Below are positions 20,221-30,600 of a stretch of DNA of 64,000 bases, one piece after another. How positions within the stretch are numbered: position 1 is the first letter of the stretch; each line of letters starts with the position of its first letter. Source of the DNA: Symsagittifera roscoffensis (taxonomy: Eukaryota > Xenacoelomorpha > Acoela > Convolutidae); NCBI RefSeq assembly GCF_963678635.1, contig NW_026970663.1, positions 1 to 64,000 of the forward strand, in the 5' to 3' direction. Under the pieces are notes generated by a model. It was not told the DNA's origin. It was given only the letters and a program-made list of their open reading frames with translations, and ran no database searches. The position numbers and the translations under genes were made by a program.

Positions 20221-20719
20221 CTGTGAAAAATCTGCGACTTCAGCTGTAATAGTTTGTTTATAAAAAATTTAAGATTTGACAAAGCGATACTCTCAGAAAA
20301 AAAATTTTTCCAATAAATTGATTCGAAAAGTTTTTGTCATAGATTAAAAAGATCAACGTTTGGATAGATTGCAGAGAAAACGTTCAATTTTGAGACAGAA
20401 TTCACCCTTTAAAATAAAATCAGATAACTCAAAGTTTCAACGCTTGAATGGGTTTCTTAGAAAAATTGAATTTTCGCCAGTCGATTGTCTGCATGGAATA
20501 GCTTCAACTATTTCTGAGTTCAACCGACAAAATCACTAGCTGCTAAAAATTTTCATTTTGTGCGAATCAACTTATGGTGAAGTATTTTAAAATTTTCAAT
20601 TATTAATTGCTTGAAAGGCGGTTTGCTTACAAAACTAGATTTTCGCAAACCTATTTAAGTCAAAAAAGAACTTGGCTGGAAAATTTTAGAATTTTTTTGT
20701 CTCAATAGCCTGCTTAGAA

Positions 20720-21165
20720 AATTCTGGTTTATTTGCAAACCCGAATGCTTAACAAACTATCTTGAAAATACATACATAATTAAGCGTTCGTATATCTTGC
20801 TGCAAATTTTTTTTGAGAACCAGATCAATTGATGCTATAAAATAACTTGAAAAAATTTAAAGATTTTGCATCATTTATTTGGAAAAGTTCAACTAACAGC
20901 AAACGGACTTTTGCTTTGATTTAAATCAAAATACTTCAAAAAAATGATCGTTCCAGTGGAAAGCTTAGAAAAATTTTTTTTTGGAAACCTGAAAACTTAA
21001 AGAACTATTTTAAAAATATATACAAAAATAAGCGCTTGACATCTGGCTGTGAACGTTTTTTTTTGTTAACCAGACCAACTGACGCTATATTTTAACTTTA
21101 CAAAAAACTATGACAGTTTTTGTATCATTTGCTTAGAAAACGTCTACTATTAGCAAACTATTTTT
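20720..21165 (+). repeat. Two direct copies of about 240-bp repeat
   Basis: 20720-20960 and about 20975-21165 share TTGGAAACC..AA.ACTTAA..AACTAT.TT, AAGCG.TTG..ATCT.GCTG and AC.CTAT.....ACTT....AAA. The first copy is also present inverted at 21560-21790. The pair lies between the two tandem arrays. Confidence 0.55.
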
Positions 21166-21559
21166 CTACTATTTTACTATTTTGAAAAATTATGCTCTGC
21201 ATTGATGTGTTCTCCAAGCGAATCACGCAATCCCACAAAAAACTAGTAGTTTCTCAAACATTCCATCAAATTAATGTTTTTTAGTCATGGTTGAATTGCA
21301 AACTTCAATCAATTAAGTCCCTCTCTATTAATCAATGGGCTTACAGATTGTTAAATGTCCTGAGAAAAGTATCAAAGATTGAAACGTTGAATGATTTCAA
21401 GTTGGGCCACTTCTTTTTACGAAGTCAACCATTTTTCATGCGTTATAATTTTTGAATATTTCAGTCTTTCAGCTTGAACCGGTTTGCGAAAGTTTTCTAA
21501 GCAAGCCATTCAAGCAATCTTTTTTGAAGTTTTTTGATTGTTACTTAATAATCAAGCCT

Positions 21560-21790
21560 ATCACACAAGGATTTTTGAAGTATTTCAATTTAAATCAGAG
21601 AAAAACTCGATTTGCTAATAATTGAAATTTTCTAAGCTAATGATGCAAAAATCTTTGTAGTTTTTTCTAAGTTAAAATATAGCGTCGATCGATTTTATTC
21701 GCGAAATTTTTTGCAGCAAGATATTCAAGCGGCTAATTATGTATATGTTTTCAAAATAGTTCGTTAAGTGTTCGGATTTGCAAATAATTA
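21560..21790 (-). repeat. Inverted copy of the 20,720-20,960 repeat
   Basis: The reverse complement of this stretch follows 20720-20960 closely: TTATTTGCAAA.CCGAA...TTAAC.AACTAT, ATACATAATTA, ATATCTTGCTGCAAA, TGCATCATT and TTTAAAT..AAATACTTCAAAAA. A further short match (TTGATGTGTTCTCCAAGCG) at 21201 and inverted at 21843 extends the inverted pairing. Confidence 0.6.
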
Positions 21791-21849
21791 AAAAAATTTC
21801 TGCCCTATGATTTTTTTGACCTACAAGATTTTTTGGAATTAAGAAGTCG

Positions 21850-23720
21850 CTTGGAGAACACATCAACGTGGAGCATTTTTTAAACCTATTTTTATTTGAT
21901 GTTTGCTAAACCTTAAGCTAAGCGGCCGTAAAACGCAGACCAATATTCTCGAAATAAAATTTTATGATCAGAAATCTTCAATAATAATTATAACTGAAAA
22001 GCATTAAGATGAGGTCATAATTGTTGACCTACAGGTCTCGAAATTACCTAAATTGATTGAAAAATATAGCAGGCAAGGCATAGTTTATACCCAAAAAAAT
22101 ATTTATCAGCTGTCAGTTATGGCTTAACCTTAAAAGGAAAAAATCGCAGACCATTCATTATCGACAACAAATTTCCTTTCTGATCTTTGCATTGCAAGCG
22201 ATGAATGTAACGACTTGAGATGATGTCAGAATTGTAAACGACGCGAACTATTCAATATTGCATTATTTGCGCGAGGAAGAAAACGGCGTAAAAGATAGTT
22301 GCTTTCAAAGTTTTGTCATCCAATCTTGGCTGCTGAGGTTAATTGTGAGTAGCAGAAAAAAACATAAACCATCCGAGGTCGACCTAGTTTCTGATTGTAG
22401 TTTTATATTACATATCGAAAAGACAAAAAGATGAAGACACATTTCATAACTTTCGAAGAAGCTCTAATTGCCGGCAAAAAGTCAACCTTGAGTGCAACTC
22501 CTTCCGAAGGTCTTTCATTTTTTGTTTGCTAAGTTTTGATCTGATATCAAACAAATGATGACCAATTTTTTTCGTCCCAAATTGTTTTGTTGATTATTTT
22601 TGCAATCAGAGTTTATTTAGCTGGAAAATTTCAAGCTGGCACGTTGTTCTATCATTTTTTTTTAAATCGCTGTACGCTAAGGTAAATAGCACGAAAAGCT
22701 TAGCATTTTTTGTCATCAAATGTTTTTGAAACGCAAAATACAACGAAACCGGCAAATATGAAACGCCCAATTTATGAGGCGGAAACGTCGTTGAGATGAT
22801 GACAGTTTTAATAACTTACGGGAGATTTTGGAGGCTACCGTATTTGTGTGGGGAGCAAACCATAGTAGGCAAATTCTTTTTAAAATGTTTTAATCTGTTG
22901 CTCGCTAAGGTTTAGTCTGAGCAGCTTGAGAAAAACAAGCCAATTTTTTTTTTAAAATACTAAATTTGATTTTTTTTTTGAAAGCCAAAATGATGCAATA
23001 TTATCTAATTTTAGATAGCATATAATGATACATCAACGAAGAGCATAATTTTTTACAGAAGTTTTTTAATCTGTTGTTCGCTAAAGCTCAGGCTATATGG
23101 CAAAAATACGCAGACTAGTTTTTCTGGATAATATTTTTTTAATTTGAATTTTTCAATGCTAACTATGACTGAAAAAGCATTAAGATGATAGAATTTGTTA
23201 ACCTAAAGGAGGTGTTCGAAGCTACCTTACTTGTTTGGAGAACATAGCACCCATAGCATAGTGTCTTCCAAAAAAATTTCATCAGCTGATAGCTACGGCT
23301 TAGACTTAACAGCAGAAAATCGCAGACCACTCATTCTGGACCTTAAGCTCTATTATTTTTGCAATACAAACTATTTAGATGATATCAGATTTGTAGGCCA
23401 CGGTAACTTTGATATTGCTTGACTTTCGCGAGATAGTTGCTTCCAAAGTTTTGTCATCGAACCTTCACTGCTGAGGTTCTGTGCAGGCAAAAAGAAACAA
23501 ATCATCAGAGGTCGACCTAGTTTCGGATTGTAGTTTAAGAATACATACAGTAACTGAAAAGAGAAAAATGTCATGACACATTTGATGACCTTCGAGGATG
23601 CCCTATTTGACCGAGAAAAGTCAACATTGAGTGCATTTCGTTCCGAAGTTCTTTCATTCGTTGTTTGCTAAGTTTTAATCTGATACCAAATAGTTGCTGA
23701 CCAGTTTTTTTTTCGACAAA
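21850..23720 (+). repeat. Diverged tandem array, unit about 215 bp (array 2)
   Basis: The same motif order as array 1 recurs: GCTAAGGTTTAGTCTGAG, CGCAGACC, AAAAGCATTAAGATGA, TTTGTTAACCTA and TTCCAAAGTTTT.TCATC. The central inverted repeats separate the arrays, suggesting expansion before or after an internal rearrangement. Confidence 0.6.
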
Positions 23721-23724
23721 ATTT

Positions 23725-23880
23725 TTGCTTTTGTTCCGACCATTAAACATGGGGAGGATCTTTGTATTCGTGTGTGTTTTATCTTTTTCTTATTGTTTTC
23801 CACGCAAAACAAGCTAAAATAATCTGAACTGGGTTGAGTGATATATCATATTAAAACCCCTACAATCGTGATTTGCCGCA
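23725..23880 (+). repeat. Right copy of internal direct repeat
   Basis: This is the direct counterpart of 16340-16500; see that entry for shared blocks. It also contains TTGTTTTCCACGCAAA, which recurs at 16936-16951. Confidence 0.5.
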
Positions 23881-24304
23881 TTTTTAAGTTTGTCAAAAAC
23901 GTTTCCACAGTGTCGAAAAAAAACGATTTGATATTTTGTTTTTTCGTCTTAATTCGAGCGAGGAATGCAGTTTTATTTTAATTGATTAATTGCTTAAATG
24001 CATACAATGGCTTATAATAAAACGTAAGAACTTTGTTTTGCCTGGATAACGTCAGTTTACTATAAGTATTTAGCTTAAGTACTTGGGAGTATTTTTTTAG
24101 GTATTTACTTTAAGTATTTAGGATCAATTTTTCTTAAATTCAAAAACTTCAAAAAACTTGAAAAATTGTTTTTCATTTTGCTGATTTTAGTATGGTTGTC
24201 GAATCTTCAAAAACCCCATACGATAAAACTTGAATGTATTTTTTTTGATACTTGTTGGAACACTAGGTGCTACTTGCACAGTTACCGGCTATCCTTGCTA
24301 TATT

Positions 24305-24700
24305 TGTTTTTGGAATGGGGGCGGACGCCCTTCTTCTCAGGAATTTGACCCCCTGCCGACCCACAGGGTCCCCCTTTGTACTATTTGGAGATACCCATTT
24401 TTGGCCGACAAGCCTTAAAATTTTTCTAAAGGCGCCTTTGGTGTCAATTTATACTAACTTTGAGGGGGGAGCGCGCGCCGAAAAAACGCAATTTTCTGGT
24501 CGAAGTTTTCCAAGAAATGACTAAAAACTACTTTTTCGGCCTGCTTTTGCGTGCGGCGCAGAAGTATTGACAAAAACAGGGTCTTTGTAGTGCTTTGGGA
24601 GAGCTCTGAAAATCAAACTGGTCGACCTTAAAAAAGGTCGACATAATTTTAATTTTTTTTTGAAAAGCCCCCCCTCGAGAAATTCCCAGATCTGCGCCTG
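24305..24700 (-). repeat. Right terminal inverted repeat of 8.86-kb element
   Basis: This is the reverse complement of 15844-16075, with about 110 extra bases (roughly 24480-24590) not present on the left. The outer 100 bases, with GTCGACCTTAAAAAAGGTCGAC as an internal palindrome, match the left arm best. Confidence 0.75.
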
Positions 24701-25413
24701 ATGATGTATCAAAAAATTGACAATCTAGCAAATTTCTTCGTGGACTAATTTCTGGCCTGTGAAACAAATCACCCTGCAGCTATAGCATTGTTCCGTCCCA
24801 CCCCCAGTGTGACGGTGTTGGAGGGTGTTTGATGTGATTGGTCGTGGCAAACGCAACTCTCTCCAAAATGTAAGATTTGGGTTTTCCTGACCAATGATTG
24901 AACTCATTATCTTGCATAGTGGAGTTTTTGATCTTTTCCAACATTTTTGAGTGATTTAAAATCATTTTTCAAGAAATTCAAGTATTTATTCGCAATGTAT
25001 TTACAAAAATGAGGCATACAAATTTCATTTCATGTTATCAACGCAATGTCTTTTGTTAACTTTATTGAATTGAATTGATGTTAGTTCTGTATGTACATGG
25101 TGCATTGCAGGAAGATAATGTTTTTGAGATGCTATGTCAAAAGTAATGTTGATCCGGCTGTTCATATAGGCGAAAGCTAATTTAGGCGAAAATTAAAAAA
25201 TTGTTCACGCGAAGTTTCAGATATCAGTCATACATATTTTGCTATCATTTCTCCTTATAGCATTGGTGAGTATCTAAATCTTGTTGCGCTGTACTTACAT
25301 CTGTCACAAGTAAAGCAGCAGGAATCACTATTTTCAGCTAATCTTTAATTTTTTTTTTAGAATATTTGGGTTCTGATCCATTGAATTTTAACGAGTCTCC
25401 AGTTATTATCGAT
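24701..25413. other. AT-rich DNA without recognised genes
   Basis: No coding frame was seen. The first bases could continue the interrupted Polinton polymerase 3' end for a few codons before a stop. A B-box-like GAGTTCAATCATT occurs on the minus strand near 24895-24907, too little to call a SINE. Confidence 0.5.
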
Positions 25414-26417
25414 ACCCGGGTTGACAAAAAATGGTTATCAAACATTTTTCATATATGAAAAAAATGCTTATCATACTCTTTCATACTATTTCATAAATTA
25501 TATGTATGAAAATTGCAAAATAAGCATTTTTTCCATACTATGAAATTGTATGACAAGCATTTTTTCCAGGAAACCCAGAGTGTAACTGACAGTTACCACG
25601 CAGATAAACTGCATTTGGTGGTTTTAGCCATAAAAATTAATTTTCACATTTTCACATGGAATTATATACCAAAAAGTAATTTTTTCAACCAGGCTAGATA
25701 ATTTTTAGTTTGAAATTGTGATGGTTGAGAAAAAAGTTTATTTTAGCAACTGAAACAAAAGATAATAATCGTGCATACAAAAAAAATCATTTTCTTGAGA
25801 TTTTTGGATTTTTTTGGTTTTTTGGCTGAGAAACTCATCCTGAACTGCGTTATAAACACAAAAATGTCAAATTTTGCATGCAATTTTTTTTTCGTAAAAT
25901 TTATATTTTAACACAACAGCAAGTTTGCAGCCAAAAAAGGGATAAAAAACTTTTTACCTCAAATTTTTATTTTTGTTGATAAAAAAAATGCATATCATAC
26001 AATTTTCATTTATGAAAATTATATGATAAGCATTTTTCTGACCGAAATGAAAACTATGTTTTTGATTGTCAAAATTCCCTCTATCATAGATATACTTATT
26101 AAAATCTATTTAAAGTTATCCAGACACGTTTTTTGGTGATTTTGAAAAAATTTATTTTTTCTATGACAAAATGACTACTTTATAATTTTCATACATGAAA
26201 AATATATAATAGGCATTTTTTATAGAAAAAATTTAAATCATTTTTTTAATGACGAGAAAACTTCGAAATAGGCAATTAGACCAAAAAAGTTCATTTAAAA
26301 CTTTTAAAACACTTTTAAACTTTTGTATGAATTTTCTATGAAAAGCAATTTTTCCATAGACTTCATATATGAAACTGCATGATAAGCATTTGTTTTTCTA
26401 TGGACGTCAACCCGGGT
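25414..26417. mobile_element. 1-kb palindrome-rich element with short terminal inverted repeats
   Basis: The outer ends are ACCCGGGTTGAC (25414-25425) and GTCAACCCGGGT (26406-26417), exact 12-bp inverted repeats. Inside are several 40-60-bp imperfect palindromes built from ATGCTTATCAT, TTCATATATGAA and ATGATAAGCAT. No coding frame is present. Flanking bases show no convincing target duplication (TA on the left, TTA on the right). It is probably a foldback or MITE-like element. Confidence 0.6.
25981..26037 (+). repeat. Near-perfect 46-bp palindrome
   Basis: ATGCATATCATACAATTTTC on the left pairs with the complement of GAAAATTATATGATAAGCAT on the right, with only a few mismatches around a TTTAT centre. 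It is the best preserved of about five related palindromes (others near 25429-25476, 25467-25566, 26175-26225 and 26330-26395). Confidence 0.8.
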
Positions 26418-27009
26418 TAATGTAAAAAATAAGAAAAGAAACGATGCAATCAATGAAACTTCTTTCTGCTCTACTTTTGTAATCTTCAAAATGTAAGCCT
26501 ATTATAAGTACTTTTTTCGCCTATTTTAGTTTTCGTCTAATACAGCCAACCACCTCCGTTGGTGACTCAGTTCACAGTTTTGTGTAGAAACACAAAGGGA
26601 TTGACAATATTGACTGGTCTTTGTGAATGACAGAGCTCAGAACGTAGACTGCCGAATCGGAAACAAAACAGTATGAAAACCCATTGGTAATTTTCAATTA
26701 TAGAAGCAAATTTATAAGTGGCGATAGTTGGCTAACTATTTTGCTAATTCATATTTTGTTTATGTAGTAAGCAACCATAATTTCATTAGGAAAAATTTCT
26801 CTGCAGCATCCAATGTGCTATTTTTGATGTTTTTTGTTATTTATTAAGATAGTATTTCGATATGTCGTCGATAAGATTCATTTAAGTCTTTTAAATTCAT
26901 ATTTGAATCTTGGGTCTGGTTTTGATAATCTTGAGAACCTGCATTGAAATATCTTTTTTGATGCGTTTTAAGACAATTTATTCAAGAGGGAAAGGATCAA
27001 CATAAGAGC
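26418..27009. other. AT-rich DNA without recognised genes
   Basis: No coding frame, RNA gene or repeat was recognised in this stretch. Confidence 0.5.
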
Positions 27010-27196
27010 TGTACAGCTCATCACGGCTAACCGCTGTTGTGCCCCTGCTTACGAACTACATGCAATTTTTTTTGGTTAGTTTTCGCGGCTGGGCAAGGTT
27101 GCCTCACCCTTAAGCAACGAGCACGGATCATGGCTGGCCCTGAACATCTGACCTTTTGGTTGAGAGGCGGAAATTTAACCACTTCACCACCACTTC
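27010..27196 (-). repeat. tRNA-derived SINE candidate
   Basis: On the minus strand, starting near 27196, the order is TGGTGAAGTGGTTAAAT (A-box-like), CCGCCTCTCAACCAAAAGG (anticodon-arm-like) and GGTCAGATGTTCAGGG (degenerate B-box-like). A GC-rich body of about 100 bases and an A-rich end (AAAAAAAATTGC near 27065) follow. Composition is clearly different from its AT-rich flanks. No target duplication was established. Confidence 0.5.
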
Positions 27197-27585
27197 ATTA
27201 ATACGGCGCAAAATATCAAGAAAAAAATATGCCGATAAATTCGGGAAGTGATTACAAAATCTGAAAAAATTTGTAAGAAAAATAATTTAAAAGTATTCAA
27301 CTAAAGTAGATTTATGCATACTTGGTTGGTACCACCGCGGGTTTACCATCGCTCAAAAAGTTCCCTTCCTCGTTTTTCTTATCGAGTTCTTAGAGATTTT
27401 CTATCTTACATCTTTCTTTAAGAAAAATTCAAAGATAGATTCTTTTTCTCAAAACTTTCTTTCAAGAAAAAGTTCTTATCGTGTAACGTTCTTAGAGTAA
27501 AAAGTAAAAAGTTGCAATATGCTTATAAGAAAAGTTGTATGAAAGTGACTTTTGTTCAAACCGGGATACTTTGTACGCACCGTGT

Positions 27586-27659
27586 TTAGAGAGCCACAAT
27601 CCACGCGATGGCAGATAGCAGGAAGATGACAGCCTTCGCAGCCAGCTTTGTAGCCGAAG
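27586..27659 (-). CDS. Last exon: C-terminal hydrophobic tail
   Basis: The acceptor GTTCCAG is before 27659. The phase (two bases completing a codon) agrees with the upstream donor. It encodes about 23 residues (SATKLAAKAVIFLLSAIAW, then IVAL) and then TAA at 27586-27588. Small residues followed by a hydrophobic end are typical of a GPI-attachment signal, or a very short membrane anchor. It is too short to be found by ORF length alone. Confidence 0.6.
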
Positions 27660-30600
27660 CTGGAACAGTGAAAACAAAGTTATGTTATTTTTAGGTTTCC
27701 ATTTTTTAGACAATCAGCAGTTAGCAATTGCTGATCGTTTGGTTTTCGATGGTATTCATAAACCTTATCTGCGAAGCAGTTATCAAACTGGAAACGAAAA
27801 TTGACATTAGAAAGAAACAGAATTTAATTGATTGACTAGATTTGAAGTGCTGTCACTGCATGAATAGCTTAGTTCTAAGATGTTCTTTTACTTTAGCATG
27901 ACTCGTAAACTCACATCTGAATTCGTAGACCATCGGTTGCAAACTGGAGATGTTCTGATCTCCCTGACAATGCGGGGGATCCACTCCGACGAAGAACTCG
28001 AAGCTCATGCTGTAATCGATTGTGGTGTTGATATTGAGTTCAAACGGCATCTGATTCCTATTTATGAGGACTTGAGACACGTCTTCAGGCGGGGTGAACG
28101 TGACAACGGTGGCGTCGAAGTTGCCGGCATCATCTTTGATGTCGATGATCATAGTGGAGTCGTCCTGTTTGTAGATGTCCATCTCCCCCGTAATCATAAG
28201 GGGAGCTGAAAACGAATTGAATTGAATTGCTGACAAGTTTTGTTGAAAGGAGCTTAAAATTTTGGATGAAAATTTATATCTTTTTTGTCTAAATTTCGGA
28301 TCTTGATAACTATTGTCCCCTTTTGCAAAGGGGTCGTTTGTTAGAAGGTACAAAACTCGTTTATGCTTAACGGTTCAATTCTTTCTAAATGGGTGGCTTG
28401 TTTCATTACCCGGTACCATATGAAAGGGGTTAGCAAGATCCTATATTTCTAACAGGCTGAAAAAAGACCCCTGCCCTCACAAAATGGGTCAAAACTTTCA
28501 GGTGCCAATATAGACTTAAAAAAAGAGGAAGCCTTCCAAAATGTGCCTAAGAGAGTTTTTGCCCGTGTATCCAAAAACTTGATTGCAGTACAATATAGCC
28601 GGTCTAGTGTTTTGGGAAAGCTCGGAAAATGAATTTGATCATCGAAAAAAATTTCAAATACTTTTTGTAACTGAGCTTGAAAATGAGCATCATGTTCTGA
28701 AAATGGGTATGAAAGTTTGATTGTGATTTTACTAGTGCATGCGGTGATTGTTTGGTAGTGCAATTTCTTTGGAGGAATGTTGCCGAAAAGAGAAGATTCG
28801 ATAGTCATTTCATAGATTGTGCCCGACTGCAGCCCATCAATCACGACTACACTCGGGTCGACAGCCGAATCAGTTCGTATATCAGCATTCTCGTTGCAGT
28901 CGCGATCAACTTCCGAGAAGCAATCTGCATCAATGTCGGAGATCGCAGCAGGGGCATCTGCAGCTGCAACTGAGATAGTCACTTTGTCTTCTTGATAATC
29001 AGTGACTGCCAAATTGACGTTCGCGTATCGATCTGACATTGAAACACACTCTTTCAATTACTTACAGGTTGCTCTAGTTTTTTAAATTATATTGCATTTT
29101 TTTGTGAAAAATTACCAAAAATGAAAACATGAGAATTAAAAGAAATGTCATCCCAATTTGACTTCAAATATATTTTTCTCACTGATAACAACTGTTGGTA
29201 ATAACTAATTTTTAGTCAAATTATCGTTCTCATCAATCTCAATAAAAATATTCATTATAACTCTCTGACTTTGAATCAATTTACAACATAATCTTCAATA
29301 CCAACTAATAAAAAAGACGTCGAATTTATTTTTAGTTACAAAAGAGACATATGCAATTTCCAATCTGATTTTTGAACATTTTAGACAATTAAGCAGAACT
29401 TGTATACATATTTTTTTGAAAAATGCTTGTTGGAACTAATGATGGAATGTGCAACTTAAAAGGAGAGCTTTGAGATAATATTTTTTGCTAAATCTTAGCG
29501 TTTGAACTCGTGACAATTTCCTAGTAAGACTTCGAAAATTTTATTTAAATGAAACATTTCATGAGTTCTTACATTTCATGAGTAGGCATTTTTTAGAAAA
29601 TTGGTAGTTCATAGAAAAAGTGGGTAATGTATGGATGTTTCTGGGGTGTTTGCAGATGTTTTTAGACTAAGAAGAGTCTCGACTACTAAACCCACCTGGC
29701 TCGTAAGTGCTTATGCTGGAAGCACTACTAACTGTTCTCTGCTCTCCACAATCCATATTGAATCCAACTTGCAACCTAACAGTGACCTCGTAGTCTTGTC
29801 CGCTTGTTAGCCCCGTCACCGTTTTGGGCAGTTCGCTCGCCATGAAAGTCTCCCGTGGGAGAGATGGTTCGAAAGTGGCCACAACCCTCTCGAAGTTCCC
29901 CGAGTCTTGGTGGATATTGATCTGCATTGAAGTTGAGTCCACACGCGCGAATTCGACAACCGGCGCATCAGGCTCTGTGAAGCAAAAACCCGTAAGTTTT
30001 AGCAAAAACAATGAATTATCAGGTTTTTTGTAATATTTTGCATCTCAAAACGCAACTATTAAGGAGAAAACATCATAATAACAACATTTAAAGGCACAAA
30101 TTCAGCAAACTTTGCGCAATCATTTTTTTTGAAGATGCTTGTTGGAGCATAGAAATGATTATGCGGCTTAAAAAAGACACATTCTCAACAGTTTTGGCTT
30201 TTTTGGCTAGGATTTTTTTCGTAGTCATATAGACAAAAAATGCTGGCCATACAATTGTTTTTATACGTTGAAAATGTGCGATAACAGGGACGGATCGAGG
30301 ATTTTCTCGAGGAGAGGTGCTGATTTTCAACTTTTTTCTGAAAATTTTTTCAATCTTTTTCCCCTGAAAATTTGTATATATAGACTCTCAAGGCACTTTT
30401 ACAAAAATTTTAGGGTCGATCGGCCAAAAACAGGCCTCTTAAGAAGTACCAAAGAGGGGACCCTTTGGGTCGACAAAAGATCGAATCCCTGAAGGGGGGT
30501 GTCCGCACCCTCCCTAAATTAATTACTAGTTTTGCCCCTGTATGATAAGCTTAGATTTTTCATCCAAATGATGAAATCGTTTTCTGATGATCAAAAAAAT

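Larger units (their letters stand above)
15844..24700. mobile_element. 8.86-kb non-autonomous TIR element inserted in polymerase last exon
   Basis: The ends are CAGGCGCGGATC... on the left and ...GATCTGCGCCTG on the right. Long imperfect terminal inverted repeats (about 230 and 395 bases) share several blocks of 15-30 bases. Flanking 8-mers TATATGTA (15836-15843) and ATGATGTA (24701-24708) match at five positions, compatible with a decayed 8-bp target duplication as made by hAT elements. No long coding frame exists inside. The interior is AT-rich with tandem, direct and inverted repeats. An assembly of several independent insertions cannot be excluded. Confidence 0.6.

Noticed and set aside
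24166..24524. Three overlapping plus-strand open frames of 60-85 codons
   Set aside because: They lie in the right terminal repeat of the large element, overlap in all three frames and show no protein-like conservation; the left arm does not keep them.
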